64,000 nucleotides of DNA, from positions 26,755 through 90,754 of the forward strand of contig DASUGU010000036.1 in NCBI GenBank assembly GCA_036273855.1, given 5' to 3'. A model generated the notes under the pieces. It was not told the origin of the DNA. It did not search any database and was given only the letters and a program-made list of their open reading frames with translations. Source of the stretch: DATEPR01 sp036273855 (lineage in GTDB: Bacteria; Actinomycetota; Actinomycetes; Mycobacteriales; Pseudonocardiaceae). Numbering within the stretch: the first letter of the stretch is position 1; each line of letters opens with the position of its first letter. A program made the translations under genes and the position numbers. This document shows, one piece after another, positions 42,424 through 50,968 of the stretch.

Positions 42424-43020
42424 CTACGAAACGAGGCCGCGGCGGAAGCCATGCGCCACCGCCTGTGCCCGGTCGCGCACGCCCAGCTTGCGGAACAGCC
42501 GGCGGGCGTGGGTCTTCACCGTGTCCTCGGACAGGTACAGCTCGCGGCCGATCTGGCCGTTGCTCTTGCCCTGGCTCATCCCGCGCAGCACCTGCAGCTC
42601 GCGGTCGGTGAGCTGGACACCGGGGTCCGAGGGCTGCCGGGGCGCCGGCACCGAGGTGCTGGCCAGGGTGTGTGCCAGGGCGGCGACCAGTTCCGGCCGG
42701 GACGCGTCCCAGCGGAGGTAGCCACGGGCGCCGCCGGCGATGGCGGCGGCGATGCTCCCGGCGTCGTCGGGTGCGCCGAACACGATGACGTTCGCCTGTG
42801 GGTTGGCCGAGACGAGACGGCGGGTGGCCTCCACGCCTGTCGGAACGGCGCGCTGGGTACCGACCAGCACGACGTCCACCGGCTGCCGAGTGAACCGAGC
42901 CAACAACTCGTCACCGTGCGCTACACAGTCGATGCGACTGACCCCTGGCACAGCAGACATCACGCGCGTCAAACCTTCCCGCACGCTGCGCCGGTCGTCG
43001 CAGATCAAGACCGTCGTCAC
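42424..43020 (-). CDS. bldM: BldM-type atypical response regulator
   Basis: A 198-residue orphan regulator closely resembling Streptomyces BldM: N-terminus VLICDD, GARGYLRWDASRPELVAAL, and a near-identical LuxR HTH (LTDRELQVLRGMSQGKSNGQIGRELYLSEDTVKTHARRLF). The phospho-acceptor position reads VDVVLVGTQRAV, so the Asp of the usual LMDVRMP is Gly; phosphorylation is impossible by the normal route. In Streptomyces BldM acts alone or with WhiI in development and lies near whiD, guaB and groES, the same neighbourhood as here. The GTG start has GGAGT four bases upstream. No kinase gene is adjacent. Confidence 0.88.
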   Translation of the reverse strand: MTTVLICDDRRSVREGLTRVMSAVPGVSRIDCVAHGDELLARFTRQPVDVVLVGTQRAVPTGVEATRRLVSANPQANVIVFGAPDDAGSIAAAIAGGARGYLRWDASRPELVAALAHTLASTSVPAPRQPSDPGVQLTDRELQVLRGMSQGKSNGQIGRELYLSEDTVKTHARRLFRKLGVRDRAQAVAHGFRRGLVS

Positions 43021-43108
43021 GGGGACTCCTTCCAGCGGCCGTGTGCCGTTCCATCTCCGGTATCGGCCACCAGGGGGCAGACCTTGACACGATCTGGTGC
43101 TGAATCCG

Positions 43109-44014
43109 TCAAGTAATTCGTCCGCAACCCGTTCGGGTTGGTTCACCGGAATGGATCAGCGTCCCCGGCAACCACGGGGACGCGGCCGCGATTCTCCGTT
43201 TTGCCGGGTCTGACCATGAGAATAACCTGGTCAAGGCGTCGGCCGCCACCGCCGTGTGCTGAGCGGCCCGATCCGGGGCCAATTCGGCCAGTTGCAGCGC
43301 GCAAGGCCAGGCCAGCGGAAATATCCCCCGTGTGAGGGATACGGCCTCCGCCTCCGTGAGTAGCCGCCTCGCCTGCCGCCGCCCGTCCGGGGTTCCCCCG
43401 GTCGCCAGCGAGACACCCAACATCATGGTCGACTTCACGGTGTGTCGCGTCGCGCCCGCCGCTTCGGCGAAGCGCTTCGACCGATCGGCGTGAGCCGCGG
43501 CGGCCGCCGGCCGGTCCGTCGCCAGGGCCAACTCGGTCGCCACCCAGCCGATACGGACGGTAACCCGCCAGGAGGTCGCGCCCCTCACCTGGCGGGCGGC
43601 GTCGAGCAACCGGGTGGCTTCCGCGGGACGGCCCAGGCCGATCGCGTCGGCCGCCAGGCCGAGCAGCACGTCGACCGTCGCACCGACCCGGTCGATGCCG
43701 TGCTCCTGGGCGGGTTCCCGCTGGTCAGGGGCCACGGCCAGCCGGCGGGCGGCCTCGGCGTCGTGGCGGCGGGCTTCGGCGTGGCCGCCGATCTGGCGCA
43801 GGTGGGAGGCCAGCGTGGTGCCGGCGAGCGCGGCCACGACCGGGTCCGGCGAACCGAGCAGGCGGGACAGGTGGGCGGTCGCCGCCGCGTAGCGCCCCTG
43901 ACCGCCCAGGACGACACCCGCCAGCCACCGATCCAGTGGCGGTGCGTCCGCCGCCACCCGCACCACGGCCTCCGGTCGCCCGCCGAAGGCCGCGGCCAGC
44001 AGTGCGTCATCCAC
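43109..44014 (-). CDS. Helical TPR-like protein (Rv3415c-type)
   Basis: A 301-residue Ala/Leu/Arg-rich protein predicted to be nearly all alpha-helical, with repeated A..L.R...A helices (e.g. YAAATAHLSRLLGSPDPVVAALA, EATRLLDAARQVRGATSW, AHADRSKRFAEAAG) like TPR arrays. No catalytic motif. It stands where M. tuberculosis has Rv3415c, between the sigD region and whiB3. It starts 48 bp after the MerR/B12 gene and ends 88 bp before the bldM-like gene, all on one strand, so cotranscription is likely. Probably a protein-interaction adaptor. Confidence 0.8.
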   Translation of the reverse strand: MDDALLAAAFGGRPEAVVRVAADAPPLDRWLAGVVLGGQGRYAAATAHLSRLLGSPDPVVAALAGTTLASHLRQIGGHAEARRHDAEAARRLAVAPDQREPAQEHGIDRVGATVDVLLGLAADAIGLGRPAEATRLLDAARQVRGATSWRVTVRIGWVATELALATDRPAAAAAHADRSKRFAEAAGATRHTVKSTMMLGVSLATGGTPDGRRQARRLLTEAEAVSLTRGIFPLAWPCALQLAELAPDRAAQHTAVAADALTRLFSWSDPAKRRIAAASPWLPGTLIHSGEPTRTGCGRIT

Positions 44015-44062
44015 AGCGCACCATCTTCACCGCCGCCCGACCGCGGCCCGGCGGCGGGCGGC

Positions 44063-45040
44063 TCACAGCACGGCGTGCTCGATGTCGTCGGCCGCCGGGC
44101 CGATGCCGTCCGGCAGGACCAGCGCCGGGTCCACGTCGAGGACCCGCCACCCGGGCCCGGCGACGAACAGGCGGGTGCGCTGCCGGCTGCGCGGCGATGT
44201 CGCGACCAGTGCCGGGTCGGCGCTGCCGGGCAGTTGCGCCCACAGCACCACGGCGGCCGGGGACGTGCGGCGAATGGCGCCGGCCAGCGCGTCGGCCGGC
44301 ACGGCGGCGCCGAGCATCCTGGTGCCCAGATCGCGGTGCGCCAGGGTCGCGACCAGCCCGTACAGCGGCAGCGTGTGCTGTTCACCGGGCGCGGCGGCCA
44401 GCAGGATCGGGCGCGGGTTGCGCGGCCGGGTGACCAGCGGCGTGGCCCGGATCAGCGCCGACCGGACGCACTCGTGCAGCAGTTGCTCCAACTCGGCCGA
44501 CCCCGGGTGCCCCCAGCGCCTGCTCAACGCGCTGAGCACCGGCCGGATCACCTCGTCCCACACCCTCGGCACGCCACTGGCCTCGATCGCCTCGGCCAGC
44601 AACCGCTGCGCCGCCACCGAGTCCATCGCCAGCACCGCCCGGCCGAACCCCTTGGCCAGCCGGCCCGCACCGGGCAGCCGCAGCGCCCGGGCACCGGTGA
44701 CCAGGTCGGACCGGTCCTCGACGGGCGTCTCGGCCAGCGCGTACCTGGCCGCCTCGGCCGGTGACGCGCCCCGCAGCAGCGCATGCTGCATCAGTTCCAG
44801 CCGGGCCACGTCCTGGCCCGCGTACCTGCGGTGCCGGCCGGTGGCGTGACCGCTGGGGCCCACGCCGTACCGGCGGTCCCAGGTGCGCAGCGTCGCGGGG
44901 GCGATGCCCAGCCGCCGCGCGACCGCGGCGACCGTGAGGAACGGTTCGTGCGGGTCCGGGTCCGGACCGTCACCCACTTGCCCCGTCGGCTCCGTTGGCG
45001 CGCAACCGTTCGGTTCCGGTCGCGACATCACGGCGACCAT
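44063..45040 (-). CDS. MerR-family regulator with cobalamin-binding-like domain
   Basis: A 325-residue protein with an N-terminal MerR HTH (LTVAAVARRLGIAPATLRTWDRRYGVGPSGHATGRHRRY) and a C-terminal domain of the CarH/LitR type: a helical bundle (about 125-215) followed by a Rossmann B12 domain (ILLAAAPGEQHTLPLYGL, LGTRMLGAAVP). The ExH histidine is present, but the following Gly of the HxxG pattern is Pro and the bundle's paired Glu-His is not clear, so cobalamin binding may be altered. Start used is the ATG at 45040; another ATG is four codons later. Divergent from whiB3 and first of a run to the TPR and bldM genes. Confidence 0.85.
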   Translation of the reverse strand: MVAVMSRPEPNGCAPTEPTGQVGDGPDPDPHEPFLTVAAVARRLGIAPATLRTWDRRYGVGPSGHATGRHRRYAGQDVARLELMQHALLRGASPAEAARYALAETPVEDRSDLVTGARALRLPGAGRLAKGFGRAVLAMDSVAAQRLLAEAIEASGVPRVWDEVIRPVLSALSRRWGHPGSAELEQLLHECVRSALIRATPLVTRPRNPRPILLAAAPGEQHTLPLYGLVATLAHRDLGTRMLGAAVPADALAGAIRRTSPAAVVLWAQLPGSADPALVATSPRSRQRTRLFVAGPGWRVLDVDPALVLPDGIGPAADDIEHAVL

Positions 45041-45263
45041 CGTCCGGCCCGTGTGCCGCACCGGCAACCGGTGCCGAACAGGGCCCTGCCTGCCTGCGTG
45101 AATCCGATCGACCACGGCGTGCAAGTACGCCACACCCCCGATTGGATGAAAATGTCGACGTTGGGGCACAACGACTCTTGAACAAGTTTTGACACGCTTC
45201 TACTGTCGATCACGCTGGGCCGAATGGAGTAGCGCCAATGGCCCGGCGGAGGGAGGCGGTGAG

Positions 45264-45584
45264 ATGGCGGACACCCGGAGGCTGCCCGGCCCCAACGCCG
45301 ACGTGTGGGACTGGCAGCTCGAAGGATCCTGCCGAGGCATGGACAGCGCGTTCTTCTTCCACCCCGACGGGGAACGCGGTCCCGCCAGGGCTCGGCGCGA
45401 GGCGCGGGCGAAGGCGGTCTGCCAGTCGTGCCCGGTACTGCAACTGTGTCGTCAGCACGCGCTCGCCGTGCAGGAGCCGTACGGGATTTGGGGTGGGCTT
45501 TCGGAGTCCGAGCGGGACTCCATCATCAAGTCGCGCAAGCGGCAGCTCGCGCTGGACCGGATTCCGGTGCAGTCGCGGCGGTAA
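45264..45584 (+). CDS. whiB3: WhiB-family Fe-S transcription factor (WhiB3/WhiD)
   Basis: A 106-residue WhiB protein with the four cluster Cys (SCRGMDS; CQSCPVLQLC), the GIWGG turn and a basic C-terminal DNA-binding stretch (KSRKRQLALDRIP). The N-terminal LPGPNADVWDWQL and FFHPDGERG are almost the mycobacterial WhiB3 / Streptomyces WhiD sequence; position next to groEL1 agrees. GGGAGG stands before the ATG. Its Fe-S cluster senses redox/NO; orthologues control redox lipid metabolism or spore maturation. A strong bidirectional terminator follows. Confidence 0.95.
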   Translation: MADTRRLPGPNADVWDWQLEGSCRGMDSAFFFHPDGERGPARARREARAKAVCQSCPVLQLCRQHALAVQEPYGIWGGLSESERDSIIKSRKRQLALDRIPVQSRR

Positions 45585-45611
45585 CGACGCCCCGGGGTGG
45601 GTCGGGAGGCA

Positions 45612-45649
45612 GTCGAAGGGCGGCATCCGCGTGGATGCCGCCCTTCGAC
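45612..45649. terminator. Bidirectional terminator between whiB3 and groEL1
   Basis: Perfect 17-bp stem GTCGAAGGGCGGCATCC / GGATGCCGCCCTTCGAC with loop GCGT, 28 bp after the whiB3 stop and 17 bp beyond the groEL stop. The longest perfect hairpin noticed in the window. Confidence 0.92.
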
Positions 45650-45665
45650 GTGTACCGGCGGTTCG

Positions 45666-47294
45666 CTAGTGGTTGTGCCCGTGGCCCTGCATGTGCGCCA
45701 TGGTCGGTCCGGGCGGAGGCTCCGGCTTCGTCACGATCGACGTCTCCGTGGTGAGCACCATCCGCGCGATCGACGCGGCGTTCGTCACGGCCGAGCGGGT
45801 CACCTTCACCGGGTCGACCACGCCGTCGGCGACCATGTCGCCGTACTTCTGGGTCGCGGCGTTGTAACCGAAGCCCCACTCGTCGGACTCGCGGACCGTG
45901 TTGACCACGACCGCGCCCTCCTGGCCGGCGTTCTTGGCGATCCAGAACAGCGGCGCGGCGAGTGCCCTGGCGACCACCCGAACACCGGTGGCCTCGTCGC
46001 CGGTCAGGCCGAGGTTGCCCTCCAGCACCTTGGCGGCGTGCACCAGCGCGGCACCGCCGCCGGGCACGACACCCTCCTCGACCGCGGCCTTGGTGGCGGC
46101 CACCGCGTCCTCGATGCGGTGCTTGCGCTCCTTGAGCTCGGTCTCGGTGGCCGCGCCGACCCGGATCACCGCGATGCCGCCGGACAGCTTGGCGACCCGC
46201 TCCGCCAACTTCTCGCGGTCCCAGTCGGAGTCGGTCTGCTCGACCTCCCGCTTGAGCTGCCGCACGCGGTCGGCGATCGCATCGGTGTCACCGGCACCGT
46301 CCACGATGGTCGTGGTGTCCTTGTTCACCACGACGCGACGGGCGGCACCCAGCGAGTCCAGGTCGATCTCGCTGAGCTTGACGCCCATCTCGCCGGAGAC
46401 CACCTGGGCACCGGTCACGATGGACAGGTCCTCCATGAACCCGACGCGGCGCTGACCGAAGAACGGCGACTTCACCGCGACCACGTGCAGCGTCTTGCGG
46501 ATCGAGTTGACCACCAGGGTGGACAGGGCCTCGCCGTCGATGTCCTCCGCCACGATCAGCAGCGGCTTACCGGCGTCGACGACCTTCTCCAGGATCGGCA
46601 GCAGGTCCTGGATCGACGAGATCTTCTCCCGGTGCAGCAGGATGAGGGCGTCGTCGAGGACGGCCTCCTGCTCATCCGGGTCGGTGGCGAAGTAGGCGGA
46701 GATCCAGCCCTTGTCGAACTGCAGGCCCTCGGTGACGTCGAGTTCGGTGGCCATCGTGGACGACTCCTCGACGGTGATCACCCCGTCCTCGCCGACCTGC
46801 TCGATGGCCTCGCCGAGCAGCGCGCCGATCGACGCGTCGCGGGAGGCGACGGTGCCGACCTGGGCGATGTTGTCCCGGCCCTTCACCGGCGCGGAACGCT
46901 CGAGCAGCGCGGCGACGACGGCGTCCGCCGCCGCCTCGATGCCGCGGCCCAGCGAGGTGGGGTTGGCACCGGCGGTCACGTTGCGCAGGCCGAGCCGGAC
47001 CATCGCCTGGGCCAGCACGGTCGCCGTGGTGGTGCCGTCGCCCGCCACGTCGTTGGTCTTCGTGGCCACGCTCTTGACGAGCTGCGCGCCGAGGTTCTCG
47101 AACGGCTTCGCCAGTTCGATCTCGCGCGCGATGGTCACGCCGTCGTTGGTGATGGTGGGACTACCGAACTGCTTGTCGAGCACGACGTGCCGGCCCCGGG
47201 GGCCGAGTGTGATCTTGACGGCGTTGGCCAACCGGTTGACGCCGCACTCCAATGCCCGACGAGCGTCCTCGTCGAAGCTGATCAATTTGGGCAT
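45666..47294 (-). CDS. groL1: Chaperonin GroEL1 (60 kDa) with His-rich end
   Basis: A 542-residue chaperonin: N-terminal MPKLISFDEDARRALECGVN, nucleotide-binding GDGTTTATVLAQAMVRLG, and VVPGGGAALVHA. The C-terminus ends MAHMQGHGHNH, a His-containing tail, where the housekeeping GroEL has a Gly-Met repeat; this is the actinobacterial GroEL1 type, in operon with groES. In mycobacteria GroEL1 aids biofilm/mycolate synthesis while the essential GroEL2 lies elsewhere. It follows groES after 82 bp containing a hairpin and is under the CIRCE operator upstream of groES. Confidence 0.96.
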   Translation of the reverse strand: MPKLISFDEDARRALECGVNRLANAVKITLGPRGRHVVLDKQFGSPTITNDGVTIAREIELAKPFENLGAQLVKSVATKTNDVAGDGTTTATVLAQAMVRLGLRNVTAGANPTSLGRGIEAAADAVVAALLERSAPVKGRDNIAQVGTVASRDASIGALLGEAIEQVGEDGVITVEESSTMATELDVTEGLQFDKGWISAYFATDPDEQEAVLDDALILLHREKISSIQDLLPILEKVVDAGKPLLIVAEDIDGEALSTLVVNSIRKTLHVVAVKSPFFGQRRVGFMEDLSIVTGAQVVSGEMGVKLSEIDLDSLGAARRVVVNKDTTTIVDGAGDTDAIADRVRQLKREVEQTDSDWDREKLAERVAKLSGGIAVIRVGAATETELKERKHRIEDAVAATKAAVEEGVVPGGGAALVHAAKVLEGNLGLTGDEATGVRVVARALAAPLFWIAKNAGQEGAVVVNTVRESDEWGFGYNAATQKYGDMVADGVVDPVKVTRSAVTNAASIARMVLTTETSIVTKPEPPPGPTMAHMQGHGHNH

Positions 47295-47315
47295 CGCATG
47301 CCTTTCTTGACGCGA

Positions 47316-47353
47316 AACGCCCCGGCCCCCGGATATGGGGTCGCCGGGGCGTT
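47316..47353 (-). terminator. Hairpin between groES and groEL1
   Basis: 11-bp stem AACGCCCCGGC / GCCGGGGCGTT with an extra CCC/GGG inside the loop. It could partially terminate or be a processing site, giving more groES than groEL1 message. Confidence 0.6.
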
Positions 47354-47376
47354 GGGCGTCGTTCGGTGACCGGTCG

Positions 47377-47670
47377 TCAGTTGATGACAGCCAGCACGTC
47401 GCGAGCGGACAGGATCAAGTAGTCCTCACCGTTGTACTTGACCTCGGTGCCGCCGTACTTGGAGTAGATGACGACGTCACCAACGGCGACGTCCACCGGA
47501 ACTCGGTTGCCCTTGTCGTCGATACGACCGGGACCGACCGCCAGAACCTTGCCCTCCTGGGGCTTCTCCTTGGCAGTGTCCGGGATGACGAGGCCGGAAG
47601 CCGTCGTCGACTCGGCCTCACTCGCCTGGACAACAATCTTGTCCTCGAGCGGCTTGATGTTCACGCTCAC
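47377..47670 (-). CDS. groES: Co-chaperonin GroES
   Basis: A 97-residue heptameric cap of the chaperonin. Typical sequence VNIKPLEDKIVVQ, mobile loop SEAESTTASGLVIPD, KPQEGKVLAVGPGR, and the end EDYLILSARDVLAVIN. The GTG start (VSVNIKPL) has GGAGG eight bases upstream; the frame remains open upstream but is not conserved. A CIRCE element lies ~110-140 bp upstream, so HrcA repression and heat-shock induction are expected. Confidence 0.97.
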   Translation of the reverse strand: MSVNIKPLEDKIVVQASEAESTTASGLVIPDTAKEKPQEGKVLAVGPGRIDDKGNRVPVDVAVGDVVIYSKYGGTEVKYNGEDYLILSARDVLAVIN

Positions 47671-47781
47671 CGGAATGACCTCCACGGGTCGTCGAAAGCG
47701 TTGGCAGGTACCTGTTGTTGCATTGTTCGACGCCTGCCACCCCGCCGTCGCGGGAGCCGGGGCGGTGCTGGTGCCGTGCGA

Positions 47782-47808
47782 CTGGCACTCTACCCATGCG
47801 AGTGCTAA
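47782..47808. promoter_or_regulatory. CIRCE operator (HrcA) of groES-groEL1
   Basis: CTGGCACTC-N9-GAGTGCTAA, one half perfect and the other with two changes from the TTAGCACTC-N9-GAGTGCTAA consensus. It is on the groES side of the divergent groES/GrpB-GNAT region and the usual distance upstream. Confidence 0.9.
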
Positions 47809-47912
47809 CCCTTCAAGGAGGGGTCCCCCACGGGTGCCGGGAGCGTCGAACCCGCTCGTCGACCGGCGCACCGGGGAATTGCGGTCGCCCTGTCGACGCC
47901 GGATGGTGGATC

Positions 47913-48902
47913 ATGGAAGTCATGGTGGCCGGACCTGCTGTCGTCGACTACGACCCCTCGTGGCCTGCCGTGTTCGACCAGCTCCGGCGGCCCGTCGCCG
48001 CCGCGGTCGGCGATCTCGCGCTGGCCATCGAGCACGTGGGCAGCACGTCGGTGCCGGGCCTGGCCGCGAAGCCGATCATCGACATGGACGTGGTGGCCGG
48101 GCAGGCGTCGGACGTGCCAGAGCTGATCGGCAGGCTGGCCTCGCTGGGCTACCGGCACAACGGTGATCAGGGCGTTCCCGGCCGGGAGGCGTTCCAGGAA
48201 CCCGCCGGGCTGCCGCCGCACCACCTGTACGTCGTGGTGGCCGGCACCGCCCCGCACACCGATCATGTGCTGTTCCGGGATTACCTGCGGGGCCATCCGG
48301 ACGCGGTCGCCCGCTACACCGCACGCAAGCGTGGGCTGGCCGAGCTGCTGGCGGTCGACCGGACCGCCTACGTCGACGCGAAGGCCGACGTCGTCACCGA
48401 CATCCTGCGGCTGGCCCGGGCCGAGCACCGGCCCGAGTTGACCTCCCGGCCGATGTCCGACGACGAGATCCGGGCGTTCGCGCGGCACGAGTTCGACGTC
48501 TACGTGAGCCACCGCGTGGAGTCCGGGGAGTCACCCGAGCAGGCGCGGGCGCACGCCGACGGGGAGTGGGAACGGTACTTCCCCGATGGCACACCGGCTG
48601 CCGGGCATCGGCTGTTCCGGCTGCTGGCCGGGGACGAGCCGGCCGGCGTCCTGTGGTTGGGGCCGCCGCCGAACGGGCGGGCCGGCATGGACTGGATCTT
48701 CTACGTCGAGATCGACCAGAACCTGCGCGGTCGCGGCTACGGACGGGCCGCCATGGCGATCGCCGAGCGGGAAGCCCGAACGAACGGAGCCGAGCAGTTG
48801 GGGCTCAACGTGTTCGGCGGCAACACGGTGGCCAGGCGGCTGTACGAGTCGGCGGGCTACCGGCCGACGGCGATCAACATGGTCAAACAGCTAGGCGACT
48901 GA
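47913..48902 (+). CDS. GrpB (UPF0157) - GNAT acetyltransferase fusion
   Basis: A 329-residue two-domain protein. Residues ~8-165 are a GrpB/UPF0157 domain, a nucleotidyltransferase-like fold with HVGSTSVPGLAAKPIIDMDV and PPHHLYVVVAG. Residues ~175-329 form a GNAT acetyltransferase with the acetyl-CoA loop RGRGYGRAAM and GLNVFGGNTVARRLYESAGY. The two families often occur as separate genes; fused they may modify one substrate in two ways. Start uncertain between ATGs at 47913 and 47922. Divergent from groES; its last 12 bp overlap the convergent GntR gene. Confidence 0.88.
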   Translation: MEVMVAGPAVVDYDPSWPAVFDQLRRPVAAAVGDLALAIEHVGSTSVPGLAAKPIIDMDVVAGQASDVPELIGRLASLGYRHNGDQGVPGREAFQEPAGLPPHHLYVVVAGTAPHTDHVLFRDYLRGHPDAVARYTARKRGLAELLAVDRTAYVDAKADVVTDILRLARAEHRPELTSRPMSDDEIRAFARHEFDVYVSHRVESGESPEQARAHADGEWERYFPDGTPAAGHRLFRLLAGDEPAGVLWLGPPPNGRAGMDWIFYVEIDQNLRGRGYGRAAMAIAEREARTNGAEQLGLNVFGGNTVARRLYESAGYRPTAINMVKQLGD

Positions 48903-49592
48903 GTACGCCTCGACGAGCTGGCGCTCCGCGTCGTTCAGGTAGGTCGCGAGCATCGTGGTCGCGGTCTCCCGGTCGCCCTCGGCGATCCGGCCGATGATCT
49001 CGCGGTTGCGCGTCAGGTAGGGCTCGTGGAACCGCTTCGGGTCGGCCATCACGTGGAAGACCAGCCGTAGTTCGGCGAGGATGCCGCGCATCAGGTCGTC
49101 CAGCCGACCGCTGCCGGCCATGGCGACCAGCGCCCGGTGGAACCGGATGTTGGCGGTGCCCAGGGCCTGCCAGTCGCCGGTCTCCTCGGCCGCCTCACCG
49201 TCGGCGACCGCCGACCACGCGCGTTCGATCCGGTCGGCGTCCGCCGTGCCGGTGGACACCGCGCCGCACTCGATGACCTTGCGCACCTGGTACAGGTCGA
49301 CGACGTCGTGGACGGTCAACACCCGCACCGACACGCCCCGGTAGGGCTCGTGCAGCAGCAGCCGCTCGTGGGTGAGCAGGCGGAACGCCTCGCGCAGCGT
49401 GTTGCGCGAGATCTTCAGCTCGGCACCGATGGCTTCCTCGGACAGCCGGGAGCCCGGTTGGTAGTAGCCGTCGGTGATCCGGTTGCGCAGCACGTCGGCG
49501 ACCTGCTCGGCGATGCTCGGCCGGGCCAGGGGGGACGCGGAGCCGGAACCTTCCGCCGAGATGACCGATTCGCTGGACACGACATCAGTCAA
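48891..49592 (-). CDS. GntR-family (FCD) regulator
   Basis: A 233-residue regulator with an N-terminal GntR winged HTH (IAEQVADVLRNRITDGYYQPGSRLSEEAIGAELKISRNTLREAFRLL) and a C-terminal FadR-type FCD helical bundle that normally binds a carboxylic-acid effector. The frame opens at a TTG; a GTG four codons later is a possible start. It faces the MFS transporter across a region with a perfect operator, so it probably represses the MFS-DUF1445 unit until its substrate is present. Confidence 0.92.
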   Translation of the reverse strand: MTDVVSSESVISAEGSGSASPLARPSIAEQVADVLRNRITDGYYQPGSRLSEEAIGAELKISRNTLREAFRLLTHERLLLHEPYRGVSVRVLTVHDVVDLYQVRKVIECGAVSTGTADADRIERAWSAVADGEAAEETGDWQALGTANIRFHRALVAMAGSGRLDDLMRGILAELRLVFHVMADPKRFHEPYLTRNREIIGRIAEGDRETATTMLATYLNDAERQLVEAYSVA

Positions 49593-49628
49593 CCACTAGA
49601 CACAAGAATGAAACAACTTAAGTATTGC

Positions 49629-49647
49629 AGGATTGTTGAACAATCCT
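49629..49647. promoter_or_regulatory. GntR operator, perfect palindrome
   Basis: AGGATTGTT-G-AACAATCCT, 9-bp arms around a single G; the core TTGT-TGA-ACAA fits FCD-type GntR sites. It lies between the divergent GntR and MFS genes in an AT-rich patch. Confidence 0.75.
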
Positions 49648-49706
49648 CTAACGTGGTGGACATCACACCACCCGGGCCACCGCCCGACTCATCCAGCGAG
49701 GTGTCC

Positions 49707-50957
49707 ATGAGTACGACCTCGATCGACCAGCGCTCCGACTCCGGCTCCTGGTTACGCACGCTCGGCCCGGCCGGCCGGCGCGCGTTCGCCGGCGCCTTCG
49801 GCGGCTACGGGCTGGACGCGTACGACTTCCAGGTCCTGCCCCTCGGGCTGGCCGCCATCGCGGCGACCTTCCACCTGACGTCCGGCGCGGCCGGGCTGCT
49901 GTCCACCGTCACGCTCGTCGTGTCCGCGGTGGGTGGCGTGCTGGCCGGCATGCTGGCCGACCGGATCGGCAGGGTCCGCACCCTGATGATCACCGTCGGC
50001 ACGTACGCCGTGTTCACCGTCCTGTGCGGGTTCGCGCCGACCTACCCGGTCCTGCTGGTGCTGCGCGGCCTGCAGGGGCTCGGGTTCGGCGGTGAGTGGG
50101 CGATCGGCGCCGTCCTGGTCGCCGAGTACGCGCTGGCCCGGCACCGCGGCCGCATCCTGGGCTTCGTCCAGAGCTCGTGGGCGGTCGGCTGGGGCCTCGC
50201 GGTCGTCATCTACACGGTGGTGTTCTCGCTGGCCAGCCCGTCGGTGGCGTGGCGGATCCTGTTCATCACCGGTGCGCTGCCCGGCCTGCTCGTGCTGTAC
50301 CTGCGGCGCCGGGTGACCGATGCCCCCGTGCCGCGTACCGACACCGTCCGCAGGCCCGGTTCGTTCACCGCGATCCTCGGCGGCGGCCTCGGTCGCACCA
50401 CGTTCTTCGCGGCACTGCTGGCCACCGGTGTGCAGGGCGGCTACTACACGCTCGCCACCTGGCTGCCCACCTACCTGAAGACCGCCAGGCACCTGTCGGC
50501 CGTGGGCACCGGCGGCTACCTGGCGTTCGTGATCTCCGGCGCGTTCCTCGGCTACGTGACCGGCGGCTACCTCACCGACCTGCTCGGCAGGCGGCGCACG
50601 TTCGCCCTGTTCGCCGTGCTGTCCGCGGTGCTCATCCTGAGCTACACGCGGATCCCGGCCGGCGCCGACACCGTCGTGCTGATCCTCGGCTTCCCGCTCG
50701 GCTTCGCGTCGTCGGCGATCTTCAGCGGGTTCGGCGCGTTCCTCGCCGAGCTGTACCCGACCGCACTGCGCGGCACCGGACAGGGCTTCACCTACAACTT
50801 CGGCCGCGCCGTCGGGGCCTTCTTCCCCACCGTCGTCGGCTTCCTGGCCACCAGTTGGGGCATCGGCGCCGCCATGGGGTTCGGCGCCCTCGGCTACGCG
50901 ATCGCGGTACTCGCCCTGCTCGGGTTGCCCGAGACGGCGGGCCGCGAGTTGACCTGA
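49707..50957 (+). CDS. MFS transporter (acid:proton symporter type)
   Basis: A 416-residue, 12-helix major-facilitator protein. First-loop motif GMLADRIGRVRTLM and its second-half counterpart YLTDLLGRRRTFALF are visible, plus GLGFGGEWAIGAVLVAEY typical of the metabolite:H+ and aromatic-acid/lactate symporter groups. GAGGT precedes the ATG. It is followed after 11 bp by the DUF1445 gene and controlled by the divergent GntR. Likely takes up a small organic acid that is the substrate of the DUF1445 enzyme, possibly 5-oxoproline/glutamate related. Confidence 0.93.
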   Translation: MSTTSIDQRSDSGSWLRTLGPAGRRAFAGAFGGYGLDAYDFQVLPLGLAAIAATFHLTSGAAGLLSTVTLVVSAVGGVLAGMLADRIGRVRTLMITVGTYAVFTVLCGFAPTYPVLLVLRGLQGLGFGGEWAIGAVLVAEYALARHRGRILGFVQSSWAVGWGLAVVIYTVVFSLASPSVAWRILFITGALPGLLVLYLRRRVTDAPVPRTDTVRRPGSFTAILGGGLGRTTFFAALLATGVQGGYYTLATWLPTYLKTARHLSAVGTGGYLAFVISGAFLGYVTGGYLTDLLGRRRTFALFAVLSAVLILSYTRIPAGADTVVLILGFPLGFASSAIFSGFGAFLAELYPTALRGTGQGFTYNFGRAVGAFFPTVVGFLATSWGIGAAMGFGALGYAIAVLALLGLPETAGRELT

Positions 50958-50968
50958 AGGAGCGCACC

